Part shown: piece by piece, positions 17,155 to 26,669 of the stretch
Numbering within the stretch: the stretch's first letter is position 1
Layout of the letters: each line of letters starts with the position of its first letter
Source: an uncultured Schlesneria sp.
Lineage (GTDB): Bacteria > Planctomycetota > Planctomycetia > Planctomycetales > Planctomycetaceae
Reading direction: 5' to 3'
Assembly: GCA_903834925.1 (NCBI GenBank)
Contig: CAILLA010000115.1
Coordinates: 1-58,657, forward strand
Length of the DNA: 58,657 nt
Notes under the pieces: generated by a model
Databases searched by the model: none
Told to the model about the DNA's origin: nothing
The model's input: the letters and a program-made list of their open reading frames with translations, nothing else
Translations under genes and position numbers: made by a program

Positions 17155-19566
17155 ATGTTTGCCCTTCGTTCTGGCTGGATCTTCAGTTTGGTTTTTTCGA
17201 TGTCATCCGCTGCTATCGCGGCGGGAATTGACGTCGTACCGCTGTCGGTCGATTTCCGCGATCCGTTTTCTCGACGCCAACTTCTTGTGAACTTCGATGG
17301 CCATGACGCGACGAGAGTTGCCAAGTTTGTCAGCCAAGACCCAGAAATCGTTTCTGTTGATTCGTCGGGTTATCTGGTTCCGAAAAGCAATGGAACCAGT
17401 CAGATCGAGATCTCCGTCAATGGGGCATCAGTTCTGGTCCCTGTTAACGTGACGGGGCTTGATACGATTCGTCCCGTCGATTTTGCGACTGAGATTGAAC
17501 CGTTGATGAGCCGTTTTGGTTGTAACTCCGGCGGTTGTCACGGCAAGCAGAGCGGACAAAATGGGTTTAAGCTTTCACTTTTTGGTTTTGATACGGACTT
17601 TGATTACCACACGTTGGTCAGCGAAGGCCGTGGCCGGCGCGTAATGGTTTCGGCACCCGAGCGAAGTCTGTTACTACTGAAAGGGACTGCGGCGGTTCCG
17701 CATGGTGGGGGACGGCGGATCGAGCCTGGTTCGGAACCATACCGGTTGATTCTGTCGTGGATTCAGGCAGGAGCACCCGCATCGGCTCCTTCGGTGCCGC
17801 GAGTCGTCAAGCTGATCATGACTCCTAACGAACGGATTCTGGGTCCAAACGAACAGCAACAACTCTCGGTGCAGACACAGTATTCAGACGGCTCACTTCG
17901 CGATGTGACTCGTGAAGCGGTTTATTCCAGTAACCTGGATGTTGTTGCTGTCGTCAACGAGACAGCATTGGTCACTGCCAACGAACCGACGGGCGAAGCG
18001 GCGATTATGTCGCGATACATGGGGCAAGTGGCGGTCTGCCGAATTATTCGGCCTCAAGGAGCTTCACTCGTCAGTTTGCCCGATTTTGTTCCAAAGAACT
18101 TCGTCGATACTCTGGCGGCCGAAAAATGGAAGAAACTTGGGATCATCCCATCTGCACCATGTGATGACGCGACATTTATGAGACGAGTGACCGTCGATCT
18201 GTGCGGTCGTCTTCCGACCGTAGAAGAAGCCCGACAATTTCTAGGTAATGACAAGTCTGACAAACGAGATATGTTGGTCGAACGACTTCTTGCATCATCG
18301 GATTATCCAGCCTATTTTGCGTTGAAGTGGGGATCGATCCTACGGAACTCAAGTCTTGCAGGAGCAGACAGAGCTTCTTACGCCTTCCACAACTGGCTCA
18401 AAGATATGATTGCTCGGAACCGTCCGTACGACGAAATGGTTCGCGGAGTCGTCGCGGCCAGCGGTGAGTGGCCGGATGCACCTGCCATCAACTGGTTCTG
18501 GCAGTCGCGTGACGATCAACTGCACCAGGTCACGGCAGATACGGCTCAGGTGTTTCTCGGCCTTCGATTGCAGTGCGCCAAATGCCATCATCATCCTTAC
18601 GAACGATGGAGCCAGGACGACTATTACGGTTTGGCTGGTTTCTTCACTCGACTTGGTCGAAAGTCGTTCGGTGAACCACCTCCCTATTTCACGTCACCAA
18701 ACATTACGATCAATGAAAATCATCCAATCACGGGCAAGCCGATCGAGCCGAAATATCTCGATGGCGAGGTTGTGAAATTCGCTCCAGAAGAAGATCCCCG
18801 GCATGCCTTGGTCGACTGGATGGCCAAGCCGGAAAATCCGTTATTTTCCAGGGCACTGGTCAATCGACTTTGGGGTCATTTCTTCGGTCGGGGAATCGTT
18901 CAAGAAATTGATGATTTGCGTGAAACGAATCCCCCTTCAAACCCGGAATTGCTCGACGGACTCGCTCGCGAGTTTCGCGATCACAAGTTCGATATGAAGC
19001 ACGTCATCCGGCTGATCGTCAAAAGCCAGACTTATCAATTGTCGTCGGAACCGACAGACAACAATCGGAACGATCAACAGAATTTTGCCCGGTATTATGC
19101 TCGTCGAATTCCCGCAGAAGTTGCATATGACGCAGTCGAGCAGGCCACGGGATTCCATTCGGCGTTCGGTAATATGAGTGCCGAAGCTCGGGCAGTGGAT
19201 TTGCCACACGAACGATTCGGCTCATACTTTCTCGATACGTTTGATCGTCCGAAACGAGTGAGTGGATGTGAGTGCGAACGGTCGACCAGCGCGACGCTGT
19301 CGCAGGTCCTGCTGCTGGCAAATTCTGATGAGATCGAACAAAAGCTTCAGAACCCGACCGCTCGAATTGCGAAGATGGTGGAAGCGAAGCGATCAACGCA
19401 TCAGATAGTTCAGGAACTTTACCTGGCCACGTTCTGCCGATTTCCAAAACCTCAGGAAGTGTTCGTTGCTGCGGGTTACATTGATCGAGATCCCGATCCG
19501 CGAAAAGGGACCGAAGACGTCTTGTGGTCGCTGTTGAATTCACGAGAATTCTTGTTTAATCATTGA
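17155..19566 (+). CDS. Planctomycete DUF1549/DUF1553 protein with Ig-like and haem-motif domains
   Basis: An exported 803-residue protein. After a signal peptide (ending about SSAAIAA) comes a BIG2-like Ig region. A CNSGGCHG motif near residue 125 is typical of the N-terminal cytochrome-like part. A second Ig-like region follows (IMTPNERILGPNEQQQLSVQTQY). Then comes DUF1549 (DDATFMRRVTVDLCGRLPT) with a CAKCHHHPYERWSQDDYY motif, and DUF1553 (NPLFSRALVNRLWGHFFGRGIV, SGCECERS). The first ATG (17149) abuts the GAAGG ribosome-binding site, so the ATG at 17155 is preferred. The Tat-exported DUF1501 gene follows after 48 bases; the two families almost always occur as such pairs. They are thought to act together in the periplasm; the substrate is unknown. 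Confidence 0.93.
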   Translation: MFALRSGWIFSLVFSMSSAAIAAGIDVVPLSVDFRDPFSRRQLLVNFDGHDATRVAKFVSQDPEIVSVDSSGYLVPKSNGTSQIEISVNGASVLVPVNVTGLDTIRPVDFATEIEPLMSRFGCNSGGCHGKQSGQNGFKLSLFGFDTDFDYHTLVSEGRGRRVMVSAPERSLLLLKGTAAVPHGGGRRIEPGSEPYRLILSWIQAGAPASAPSVPRVVKLIMTPNERILGPNEQQQLSVQTQYSDGSLRDVTREAVYSSNLDVVAVVNETALVTANEPTGEAAIMSRYMGQVAVCRIIRPQGASLVSLPDFVPKNFVDTLAAEKWKKLGIIPSAPCDDATFMRRVTVDLCGRLPTVEEARQFLGNDKSDKRDMLVERLLASSDYPAYFALKWGSILRNSSLAGADRASYAFHNWLKDMIARNRPYDEMVRGVVAASGEWPDAPAINWFWQSRDDQLHQVTADTAQVFLGLRLQCAKCHHHPYERWSQDDYYGLAGFFTRLGRKSFGEPPPYFTSPNITINENHPITGKPIEPKYLDGEVVKFAPEEDPRHALVDWMAKPENPLFSRALVNRLWGHFFGRGIVQEIDDLRETNPPSNPELLDGLAREFRDHKFDMKHVIRLIVKSQTYQLSSEPTDNNRNDQQNFARYYARRIPAEVAYDAVEQATGFHSAFGNMSAEARAVDLPHERFGSYFLDTFDRPKRVSGCECERSTSATLSQVLLLANSDEIEQKLQNPTARIAKMVEAKRSTHQIVQELYLATFCRFPKPQEVFVAAGYIDRDPDPRKGTEDVLWSLLNSREFLFNH

Positions 19567-19614
19567 TTGACGAGATGAACTGCTTGGGACAGGTTTGTTA
19601 AACGGAGAAAAATC

Positions 19615-20946
19615 ATGTTCGATATTTTTCACGACGTGAATCGAACTGTTGATGCAATTTCCCGACGAAGCCTTCTTCGTGTAGGAAGCCTTGCCGTCGG
19701 TGGTTTAACGCTGCCGAACTTGTTGCGAAGTGAAGCTGCCGCGCTTGAAGCGGGATTCACTTCCAAGCGACGTTCGGTCATTCTTGTCTGGCAGGCGGGT
19801 GGTCCCAGTCATATCGATATGTACGATCTGAAGCCAAATGCTCCACCGGAATACCGGGGCGAATTCAAGCCGGTACCGACCAACGTTCCGGGAATCGAAA
19901 TCAGTGAGCATCTGCCGATGCAGGCGGCGATGTTCGACAAGTTCGCCGTGGTCCGCTCGGCATCTCATACGAATGCCGGACATGGGATGGGTTCGCAGTG
20001 GATGCTGACAGGATACCAGCCGACGATCGAAGTAAACGACAACATCTACCCTTCATGTGGTTCCGTTGTCGCCGCCCTGTGTGGTCCGAATAAACAAGGT
20101 ATGCCAGCCTATTGCAACGTACCGAATCGACTGGATCTGGGAAAGGCGGCGTATCTCGGTGCGTCATATAACCCGTTCTCACCCGACAGCAATCCGAACC
20201 AGCCAGGTTTTCAGGTGCGGAACATGAAGCTGCCCGGAAATGTCAAAGTCGACCGGTTAGAACGACGTCAGCAGCTACTCGGACAGGTCGACTCGATTCG
20301 AAGGGACATTGATACCAAAGGAGACATTGTCGGTCTCGACAAGTTTTACAGCGATGCGTTTGAGATGGTGACCAGCGAAAAAGCACTTCGCGCATTTGAT
20401 ATCGAAAAAGAAGATCCAAAACTGCGAGAAAAATACGGTCGCAATGATCTTGGCCAGAGCTGCCTGCTGGCACGAAGACTGGTCGAAGCGGGGGTGACAT
20501 ACGTGACGATTCAGGCCGGGGGTGGTTGGGACACACACGGGAATAACTTTTCAGAACTCAAGAATAACCTGCTGCCGAAATTTGATCGTGGCGTGGCGGC
20601 CCTGGTCGATGATCTGTGCGAGCGCGGCTTACAAGACGAAGTCCTGGTGATGGCGATGGGAGAGTTTGGCCGTACGCCGCGAATCAATCCCGGTGCTGGC
20701 CGCGATCACTGGCCGGGTGCAATGAGTGTCCTCTTCGCCGGTGGGGGCCTGAAAATGGGGCAGGCGATTGGGATCACAGATTCCAAGGCGGAATATCCGA
20801 CAAGCAAGCCGTATTCTCCAGGCGGTGTTCTTTCGACGATGTATCACACGTTGGGGGTCGACTATCACCACGTGTTCTATGATCACGGCCGACGTCCGAT
20901 GATGGTCTTGCCCGAAGGTCAGCCGATACCTGAACTGGTTGGTTAG
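19615..20946 (+). CDS. DUF1501 protein, Tat-exported partner of the DUF1549 protein
   Basis: A 443-residue protein with a twin-arginine signal (ISRRSLLRVGSLAVGG near residue 17). The DUF1501 domain is related to the sulfatase/alkaline phosphatase fold: SVILVWQAGGPSHIDMYDLKP, ASHTNAGHGMGSQWMLTG, GGWDTHGNNF, DEVLVMAMGEFGRTPRIN and GRDHWPGAMSVLFAGGGLK, where the GEFGRTP and GRDHWP histidine/aspartate sites resemble metal-binding positions of that superfamily. It forms a unit with the DUF1549 protein upstream. Export by Tat suggests that it folds, probably with a metal, before crossing the membrane. Confidence 0.93.
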   Translation: MFDIFHDVNRTVDAISRRSLLRVGSLAVGGLTLPNLLRSEAAALEAGFTSKRRSVILVWQAGGPSHIDMYDLKPNAPPEYRGEFKPVPTNVPGIEISEHLPMQAAMFDKFAVVRSASHTNAGHGMGSQWMLTGYQPTIEVNDNIYPSCGSVVAALCGPNKQGMPAYCNVPNRLDLGKAAYLGASYNPFSPDSNPNQPGFQVRNMKLPGNVKVDRLERRQQLLGQVDSIRRDIDTKGDIVGLDKFYSDAFEMVTSEKALRAFDIEKEDPKLREKYGRNDLGQSCLLARRLVEAGVTYVTIQAGGGWDTHGNNFSELKNNLLPKFDRGVAALVDDLCERGLQDEVLVMAMGEFGRTPRINPGAGRDHWPGAMSVLFAGGGLKMGQAIGITDSKAEYPTSKPYSPGGVLSTMYHTLGVDYHHVFYDHGRRPMMVLPEGQPIPELVG

Positions 20947-21097
20947 ACCGGTTGCCCGTCAAATCCGACAGATTCGCTACGCAGCTGCAAAAATTGCCGG
21001 TTAACGACAGTTTCACTGACATCTGATCCATTCCCGCCAACCGATACCCACAAAGGGTTTGGGTATTGGCAGCATGATGCACAGCGGGGACAGGGTG

Positions 21098-22018
21098 ATG
21101 TTGCAAGGTTTAATCGGCCGGTTTTCCGGTCGGGATTCGATATCGCGTCAAATGACGTTTTTGATGGTCGGACTTTCACTCTATACCGTGGCGACGGCGT
21201 CGCGGTTGATGGGTTCTGATTCCGAAGTCTTTCGAAAAGACTTCAAATTGGCAATGAAGGAAGCCGAAGAGAAAAAGTTACCACTTCTTGTCCACTTCTA
21301 CGCCGATTGGTGCATGCCCTGCAAACGGATGGACCGTGATGTTTTCCCCAGTGCCGCCGTGAAAGAGATGCTCGGCAGTCGGTTTGTCGCTGTGAAGATC
21401 GATACGGACAAGCACAAGGAACTGCTCGGTCAATACGGAATTGAGATCCTTCCCAGCGATCTGGTGATCGACCCACTGACAAGCCGGGTGATCGCACTGC
21501 ACTCCGGTCCACAGGACCGAAACACGTACCTCGCCACGACGTCGCAGGCCGAGGCCAAGTTTTTAAAAGCTCATCCCAGCAACCAGGTCGTCGCGACACC
21601 TGTGGCGGAAGCCAAATCGGACAAGCCAGAATTAGGTGAGGCAAAGCCGATTATTGGACTGGCTGGTTTCAGTCCCGTCGCTTTAACCAATAAACGGCAG
21701 TGGAATCGAGGGTCCGCAGAATTCGCCTGCGAATTTAAAGAAGTCACGTACTACCTTTCGTCACAGGAAGAATTGGAAGCGTTCCGCAGTACGCCCGATA
21801 CCTATGCACCAAAGTTGCTGGGCTGCGACCCTGTCATTTTGTGGGAATCGGATAAAGCCGTTTCCGGCGATATCAAATACGCCGCGTTCTTCGACAATGA
21901 ATTGTTTCTGTTCAAGTCGGACGAACGTCGTAAACAATTCAAAGCCAGCCCCGAAAAATATATCCGCCTGCGGCACGCTCTGAAGGTTGACCAGATCGAA
22001 CCAGCCGTCATACGTTAG
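21098..22018 (+). CDS. Exported thioredoxin-fold protein with tandem YHS-like domains
   Basis: The protein has a hydrophobic N-terminus (MTFLMVGLSLYTVATASRLMG) and a thioredoxin domain with the active site WCMPCKRMD in LLVHFYADWCMPCKRMDRDVF. It ends with two YHS-like segments. One contains GSAEFACEFKEVTYYLSSQEELEAFRS and DTYAPKLLGCDPV; the other contains YAAFFDNELFLFKSDERRKQF and SPEKY. The frame opens with a TTG at 21059 inside a hairpin; the ATG at 21098 is preceded by GGGGACAGGGT and gives 306 residues. It may be a disulphide reductase for a periplasmic metal protein, which is an inference from the YHS domains. It is on the same strand as the DUF1549/DUF1501 pair. Confidence 0.85.
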   Translation: MLQGLIGRFSGRDSISRQMTFLMVGLSLYTVATASRLMGSDSEVFRKDFKLAMKEAEEKKLPLLVHFYADWCMPCKRMDRDVFPSAAVKEMLGSRFVAVKIDTDKHKELLGQYGIEILPSDLVIDPLTSRVIALHSGPQDRNTYLATTSQAEAKFLKAHPSNQVVATPVAEAKSDKPELGEAKPIIGLAGFSPVALTNKRQWNRGSAEFACEFKEVTYYLSSQEELEAFRSTPDTYAPKLLGCDPVILWESDKAVSGDIKYAAFFDNELFLFKSDERRKQFKASPEKYIRLRHALKVDQIEPAVIR

Positions 22019-22058
22019 TCGAAATGGTTTGCTGTCTACTTCTCAGAGTTGGGTATCG

Positions 22059-23192
22059 ATGACGAATCCGTTGGAGTACGCCCGCCACCTTGTTGGCTGT
22101 CCTTCCGTAAGTTCTCAATCCAATACCGAGGTCAACAATGTCGTTGAGGCGATGCTCAGGGCGTCAGGGTTTGAGATCGAACGACAAGAGTTTCCTGATC
22201 CTCAGGGTGTCCCCAAAGTCAACGTGATTGGCAAACTTGGAACGGGTATCGGTGGCGTCGCTTACTTTGGTCATACCGATGTCGTTCCCGCCGATTCCTG
22301 GTCGATAGCCGAACATGGTCCGTTTGAGCCGACGGTACGAAACGATCGGCTTTACGGTCGCGGAAGCTGCGACATGAAAGGCTCCATCGCGTGCGCTCTG
22401 GCGGCCATTGATCGCCTGAAATCGCCTCCCATGCGGGAACCGATTTACGTGATCTGCACGGCAGACGAAGAAGTTGGATTTCACGGTGCTCGGGAGGTCG
22501 TCGAAAAATCGGCCTTTTATCGCGAAATTGTTGCAGGCCAAAGCCGCTCGATCATTGGTGAACCGACAGAATTAAACGTGGTTCACGCTCATAAAGGAAT
22601 CATGGGATTTCGAGCGATTTCTCACGGGAAGGCCGCCCATTCCAGCACTCGCAGCGGCAAGAATGCAAATCTTGCGATGATTCCATTTCTGCAAGAGATG
22701 AAACGAATTCACGACGAAACGCTGGTGGACCCCCGGTGGTTAAATGACGAATTCGATCCACCTTGGATCAGTTGGAATATCGTGATTAACGATGGGAATT
22801 GTGCGGTGAATATCACGGCACCACTGAGTATCTGCAAGGTTTACTTTCGGCCGATGCCGGGTCAGATGGGTGATGAACTTGTGAATCGTGCGAAAGACGT
22901 CGCTCTGCGATGTGGCCTGGAATTTGTTCATGAGTGTGCCGGTCAGCCGCTGTATTCAGATCCCAATAGCGAGTTCGTCCAAGAAACTTTAACTCTCGCT
23001 GGTTGTTCACAATCGAAGACGGTCTGTTATGGAACCGACGGAGCCATGTTTTCGGAACTGAAAAACATTCTCGTGCTTGGACCTGGCAGCATCCAGCAAG
23101 CGCATACTGACGACGAGTGGATTTCGCTCGATCAACTGGAACGGGGAACACAGCTCTTCGAACGGCTATTTCGCCGCTGGAGTGTGCGATGA
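22059..23192 (+). CDS. M20 family amidohydrolase, ArgE/DapE-like
   Basis: This 377-residue enzyme shows the dizinc M20 pattern: YFGHTDVVPADSW (first histidine and catalytic aspartate), RLYGRGSCDMKG (bridging aspartate), CTADEEVGFHGA (catalytic and ligand glutamates), IIGEPTELNVVHAHKG, and GPGSIQQAHTDDEWI near the end (last histidine). The dimerisation domain lies in between. It resembles acetylornithine deacetylases and succinyl-diaminopimelate desuccinylases; the exact substrate cannot be told from sequence. The ATG at 22059 is chosen over a TTG at 21987 that overlaps the previous gene. Its stop overlaps the next start by 4 bases. Confidence 0.9.
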   Translation: MTNPLEYARHLVGCPSVSSQSNTEVNNVVEAMLRASGFEIERQEFPDPQGVPKVNVIGKLGTGIGGVAYFGHTDVVPADSWSIAEHGPFEPTVRNDRLYGRGSCDMKGSIACALAAIDRLKSPPMREPIYVICTADEEVGFHGAREVVEKSAFYREIVAGQSRSIIGEPTELNVVHAHKGIMGFRAISHGKAAHSSTRSGKNANLAMIPFLQEMKRIHDETLVDPRWLNDEFDPPWISWNIVINDGNCAVNITAPLSICKVYFRPMPGQMGDELVNRAKDVALRCGLEFVHECAGQPLYSDPNSEFVQETLTLAGCSQSKTVCYGTDGAMFSELKNILVLGPGSIQQAHTDDEWISLDQLERGTQLFERLFRRWSVR

Positions 23193-25252
23193 ATCGACAT
23201 GCCGATTCTACGGATCTTTTAGATAAGGCCAATCGAGATTCTTCGATCAGCCTGCGAACCACACAAATTTTGATTGTGGTGATCGCAACGCTGTTGCATA
23301 CCGTTTTTCTAAGCAAAGCCAAGCCGCTACAAAGCGCGAATGATCGGTCGCGGTGGTGTACCGTCTGGTCACTTGCTGAACGTGGCACATTTCAGATTGA
23401 TGAGATTCGTCAGCGACCCGGATGGGATACAATTGATATGGTCCACGTTGACGACCATTTCTATTCGACCAAACCGCCATTGCTGACATCGGTAGTGACG
23501 GGAATCACTTGGTGTCTGCAGCGGATCACCGGTTGGAACCTGTTCGACAACCTTCAGCCACTAACATTCCTGGTCCTGGTGCTGGTCAACATCGTCCCAT
23601 TTGCCGCATCGTTATTGATCTGGATCGCGGTTCTTAATCGATGTTCTAGCCAGCCCTGGACTCGCCTGTTCGGCCTGGCAATCGCCGCTTTTGGGACGTT
23701 AGTGACTCCGTTTCTGATGACACTCAACAACCATACAGTTGCTGCCGCATCGACCACATTCGCCATTTACGCAGTTATACGTATTCTGCAGTCTAAGGAA
23801 GAGTCACGTTCAAGCTGGCCGTTTGCATTAGGTGGATTTTCAGTCGCGTGGACCGCTGCAAACGAATTGCCCGCCTTCTTGTTAGTCGCGATTGCATTCG
23901 TTTTGGCGTATCGATGTTCGGCCCACAAGACGCTGCTGTTTTTTGTTCCTGCGGCAGCGATTCCGCTCATCGCTTTCGTTGCGTCGAATGTCATCGCAAC
24001 AGGAAGCTTAAAGCCGACTTATGCAGATTATGGGACTGACAAATATCGGTTTGTGATTGATGGCGTACCGAGCTATTGGATGAATCCGCAGGGGGTGGAT
24101 CAAAATCTCGACACACCGTTATGGTATCTGTTTCATTGCATGGTCGGACATCACGGACTGTTCTCGCTGACTCCGATCGCATTGTTTGCGTTACTCGGAT
24201 GGCTTAGTGCCTTTTTCATGCGAACGAATTCGTCAGACCACGATGACGTGAATCACGAGTCCGTCCAAGATCCGCTTGTTGACCTGCCGTCTCGAAAGCA
24301 AGCACTTCGCACATTACTTTGGCTGGGGCTTCTGGTCTCGACGGTTGTCGTTGGGTTTTATTTGACTCGAACCCAAAACTATAACTACGGCGGAGTCAGC
24401 TGTGGGCTCCGTTGGGCACTTTGGTTGACGCCACTTTGGCTGGTTGGGATCGTGCCGGTCTTGGATCTCTGTGCAAAGTCTCAAATCGCCCGAGTTATTG
24501 CCGTGTTGCTAGGTCTGGCCTCAATGTATTCGGCCTGGCAACCGATCGACAACCCGTGGCGTCAACCGTGGCTGTTTCAGTACATGGAGCACCGTGGCTG
24601 GATCGACTATTCCGATCCACCGGTAGAATTGAAGAAACCGCTTTGGACCTGGTTCGCATCGCTACCCGAATCTGCTGATGGTGAACCCGCATGGATAGAA
24701 TTTACCGTGGCACAATCTGGCCTGACGCTGCGGACCGTGCGATTGACGGCGCAACCGGTTTCAAAAGAACAGCGCAACACGTTGATCAAGCTGGTAGTAC
24801 GGGAATCGCGGGGTGATTCTAAGCAAACTGATCGCGATCAAACGATTCTGATCGATGCACAACAATTTAATCAAGGTGCTCCGCCGGCTGATTTTATGCG
24901 GTGGGATAATCCAAATGTCACAGTCGAAGAACAGCAGGACGACCTCGCTTTTGTTCGGGGGTTACCGCGTAAAGTTCCTTACGAAGCCAGGGTCACTCGC
25001 TATTTGAAGACCCCACTAAGACGTGAGGCGTTACACTGTATCCAGGCTGCCGCCCATGTGACGTTCGGAAAGAACGACGCAGAAAAGCCAATGAACCATC
25101 GCTGCGATGTCTGGTTAACCGACGATGTTCCATTCGGAGTGGCTCAAGTCGAGTTTCGAGTGAGCGATCCTCAAAGTGGAGCCACGCTGTTTCAAGAGCG
25201 ATGGACGGTCAAAGACTGTTCGCCGAAGGTCAATCCGTATTCAATGCCGTGA
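23189..25252 (+). CDS. Polytopic membrane protein, GT-C glycosyltransferase-like
   Basis: A 687-residue protein with roughly ten membrane helices between residues 20 and 440, and a soluble C-terminal third rich in beta strands. The loop after the first helix reads RSRWCTVWSLAERGTFQIDEI and then VHVDDHFYSTKPPLL. Acidic residues in this position are typical of GT-C enzymes that use polyprenyl-linked sugars, but I infer this rather than recognise it. The start ATG overlaps the M20 stop (ATGA at 23189-23192), so the two genes are translationally coupled. Many planctomycetes carry similar uncharacterised membrane proteins. No lipid-carrier or sugar-activating gene is nearby to suggest a substrate. 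Confidence 0.8.
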   Translation: MNRHADSTDLLDKANRDSSISLRTTQILIVVIATLLHTVFLSKAKPLQSANDRSRWCTVWSLAERGTFQIDEIRQRPGWDTIDMVHVDDHFYSTKPPLLTSVVTGITWCLQRITGWNLFDNLQPLTFLVLVLVNIVPFAASLLIWIAVLNRCSSQPWTRLFGLAIAAFGTLVTPFLMTLNNHTVAAASTTFAIYAVIRILQSKEESRSSWPFALGGFSVAWTAANELPAFLLVAIAFVLAYRCSAHKTLLFFVPAAAIPLIAFVASNVIATGSLKPTYADYGTDKYRFVIDGVPSYWMNPQGVDQNLDTPLWYLFHCMVGHHGLFSLTPIALFALLGWLSAFFMRTNSSDHDDVNHESVQDPLVDLPSRKQALRTLLWLGLLVSTVVVGFYLTRTQNYNYGGVSCGLRWALWLTPLWLVGIVPVLDLCAKSQIARVIAVLLGLASMYSAWQPIDNPWRQPWLFQYMEHRGWIDYSDPPVELKKPLWTWFASLPESADGEPAWIEFTVAQSGLTLRTVRLTAQPVSKEQRNTLIKLVVRESRGDSKQTDRDQTILIDAQQFNQGAPPADFMRWDNPNVTVEEQQDDLAFVRGLPRKVPYEARVTRYLKTPLRREALHCIQAAAHVTFGKNDAEKPMNHRCDVWLTDDVPFGVAQVEFRVSDPQSGATLFQERWTVKDCSPKVNPYSMP

Positions 25253-25842
25253 AAGACCTCCGAAGAGATCGGCTGAACGCCAATGCTAAACGAAGAATCC
25301 GTCGTGATCGTTTAGCCCGCAGCCAGCGGCGCATGTGGATCGGGGCGTTCAGCCGATCTCTTCGAGCGTCACAGTGTAAGCGATATCAATGGAATTCTTC
25401 CATTCGAGGCTTCGCGTTTTCGCGTGAGACCGTTTTGGTCTTCCGATCGGGACACTGCAATTCGGTCAAAACGCGACTATTTTTCGCACGCGAATTTCGA
25501 TCGACATCCGTTAAGTGTGAACGTATTGCGGCTAATGTCGAATGATCCAACACCTGCTCGTTGACTCATTTGAACTTTCAGCTATTGATAAAGCGTTGTG
25601 TCCTCATGCCTTGATCAGAAACAGGCTCGTCAAATTCAACCGCAGCATAGCGCATGATAAATTTTCATGGGATACAAGAGACTTCTGTTATTTTCCGCAG
25701 GCAGCGATTTTCCATGAATCTTGATTATTCCACAAAACGGAATCGTTGTCTAATTCGGTTCGAGTCTGATCGAAATGCAATGAGGTGAGGCTCTATGTCG
25801 CTGTAGTTGACTGGGATGCTCAGTGCATCAAGATCACCCACA
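25253..25842. other. Gene-poor intergenic region with a large palindrome
   Basis: About 590 bases after the membrane protein gene contain no convincing gene. The main content is the palindrome at 25261-25364, listed separately, followed by AT-rich sequence that leads into the repeat at 25843. Confidence 0.55.
25261..25364. repeat. Palindromic element with 21-base perfect arms
   Basis: Perfect 21-base arms at 25261-25281 and 25344-25364 (starting CGAAGAGATCGGCTG) enclose about 60 bases that hold a second hairpin, TAAACGA with TCGTTTA (about 25287-25314), and a CGC/GCG-rich part. It begins only 8 bases after the stop of the membrane protein gene, so it could act in termination, but it has no T tract. 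The nested design resembles a small non-autonomous mobile or REP-like element. Confidence 0.75.
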
Positions 25843-25967
25843 TTCGCGGCGAAATCCCATTGCAGAACGCCATCGCGGCATTATCATGATATCCGCGATA
25901 GCTGAAAAATAGCGCGCTATCGCGGACATCCCCGGAAATTTGGTGTTATCCGCGATCAATCGCGGAA
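25843..25967 (+). repeat. Interspersed repeat, copy 1
   Basis: This stretch matches the reverse complement of 31801-31928. Counting by hand, about 69 of the first 88 bases agree without gaps (25843-25930 against 31928-31841), and similarity continues to the end with small gaps. Its centre is a dyad, TCCGCGATAGC with GCTATCGCGGA. It ends right at the ATG of the following lipoprotein gene. Confidence 0.8.
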
Positions 25968-25968
25968 A

Positions 25969-26571
25969 ATGATTAGTTCAACTGAAAGGACGCCTCCTCT
26001 GAAACAACCGTTCTCACTCGTCGCACTTATGGCTGTGTTACTGTTGTCCGGTTGTGGCGGCGAGACTGCTGCCGAATCGAAAAACACCGCAACCATCGAC
26101 TGCGCTATTGAAATCCAGATTTGCGTCGTCGCCGGTTTGAAGCCGGGTTACACGATAGACGATGGTGATTGGTATGTTGCTGCTGCCTGTGTACTGCCTG
26201 TTCATTCAAAGGGTGGACGCGGGCATGTGATATCCAAAACGGATGGGACGATCATCGAACTGCAATGGAACGATGTTCGCTTGATGCGCCATGGCAATTA
26301 CATTCAATTCGACGGTGGCCAATGGCGGATCAGGAATCGTATTGATCGCCGTGATGGCACCTCACAAACCTTGGGCGGCGGTGTTTCAAGTCCGCCACTA
26401 TCCTTTGGTACAGACTTCGACTGGCTCGCCTCATGCGAAATTGACACGGGGTTATCGAAGCGAACCGGACGCAAGCTCGTGATTCGCGGTCGCATTTTGC
26501 CAGAATCACCACCCGTCCTGCCCCTGAATCTTGAAGAACAGGCCGGACTTGGACCCAGACGAACTGGCTAA
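25969..26571 (+). CDS. Hypothetical lipoprotein
   Basis: A 200-residue protein with a signal peptide and lipobox LLSGC (cysteine near residue 29). The rest has no domain I recognise; it contains beta-like stretches (GHVISKTDGTIIELQWNDVRLMRHGNYIQFDGGQWRIRNR, RTGRKLVIRGRI). The ATG at 25969 abuts the repeat copy and lacks a ribosome-binding site; the ATG at 26029 would be a shorter alternative still containing the lipobox. It is the first gene inside the repeat-bracketed region. Confidence 0.6.
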   Translation: MISSTERTPPLKQPFSLVALMAVLLLSGCGGETAAESKNTATIDCAIEIQICVVAGLKPGYTIDDGDWYVAAACVLPVHSKGGRGHVISKTDGTIIELQWNDVRLMRHGNYIQFDGGQWRIRNRIDRRDGTSQTLGGGVSSPPLSFGTDFDWLASCEIDTGLSKRTGRKLVIRGRILPESPPVLPLNLEEQAGLGPRRTG

Positions 26572-26669
26572 ATCGCTGAACCGGAGCGGCGGTTGAGCGC
26601 GTCTTCAGTTTTCGAAAATCGTTGTCCACCGCCCGTTTAATTTTTGCAACACAAAGGAGGTCTTTTGGC

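Noticed and set aside
21036-21070. Hairpin GCCAA..TACCCA with TGGGTATTGGC before the thioredoxin gene, as a terminator
   Set aside because: The stem has a bulge and no T tract follows; it may be chance or weak attenuation. It did help to reject the TTG start at 21059.
25201-25545. A 114-codon arginine-rich frame after the GT-C-like gene
   Set aside because: It begins inside that gene and covers the palindrome; no ribosome-binding site or domain.
25755-25775. GGTTCGAGTCT sequence resembling a tRNA T-loop
   Set aside because: No matching T stem, acceptor stem or anticodon arm can be drawn around it. No tRNA was found in the window.
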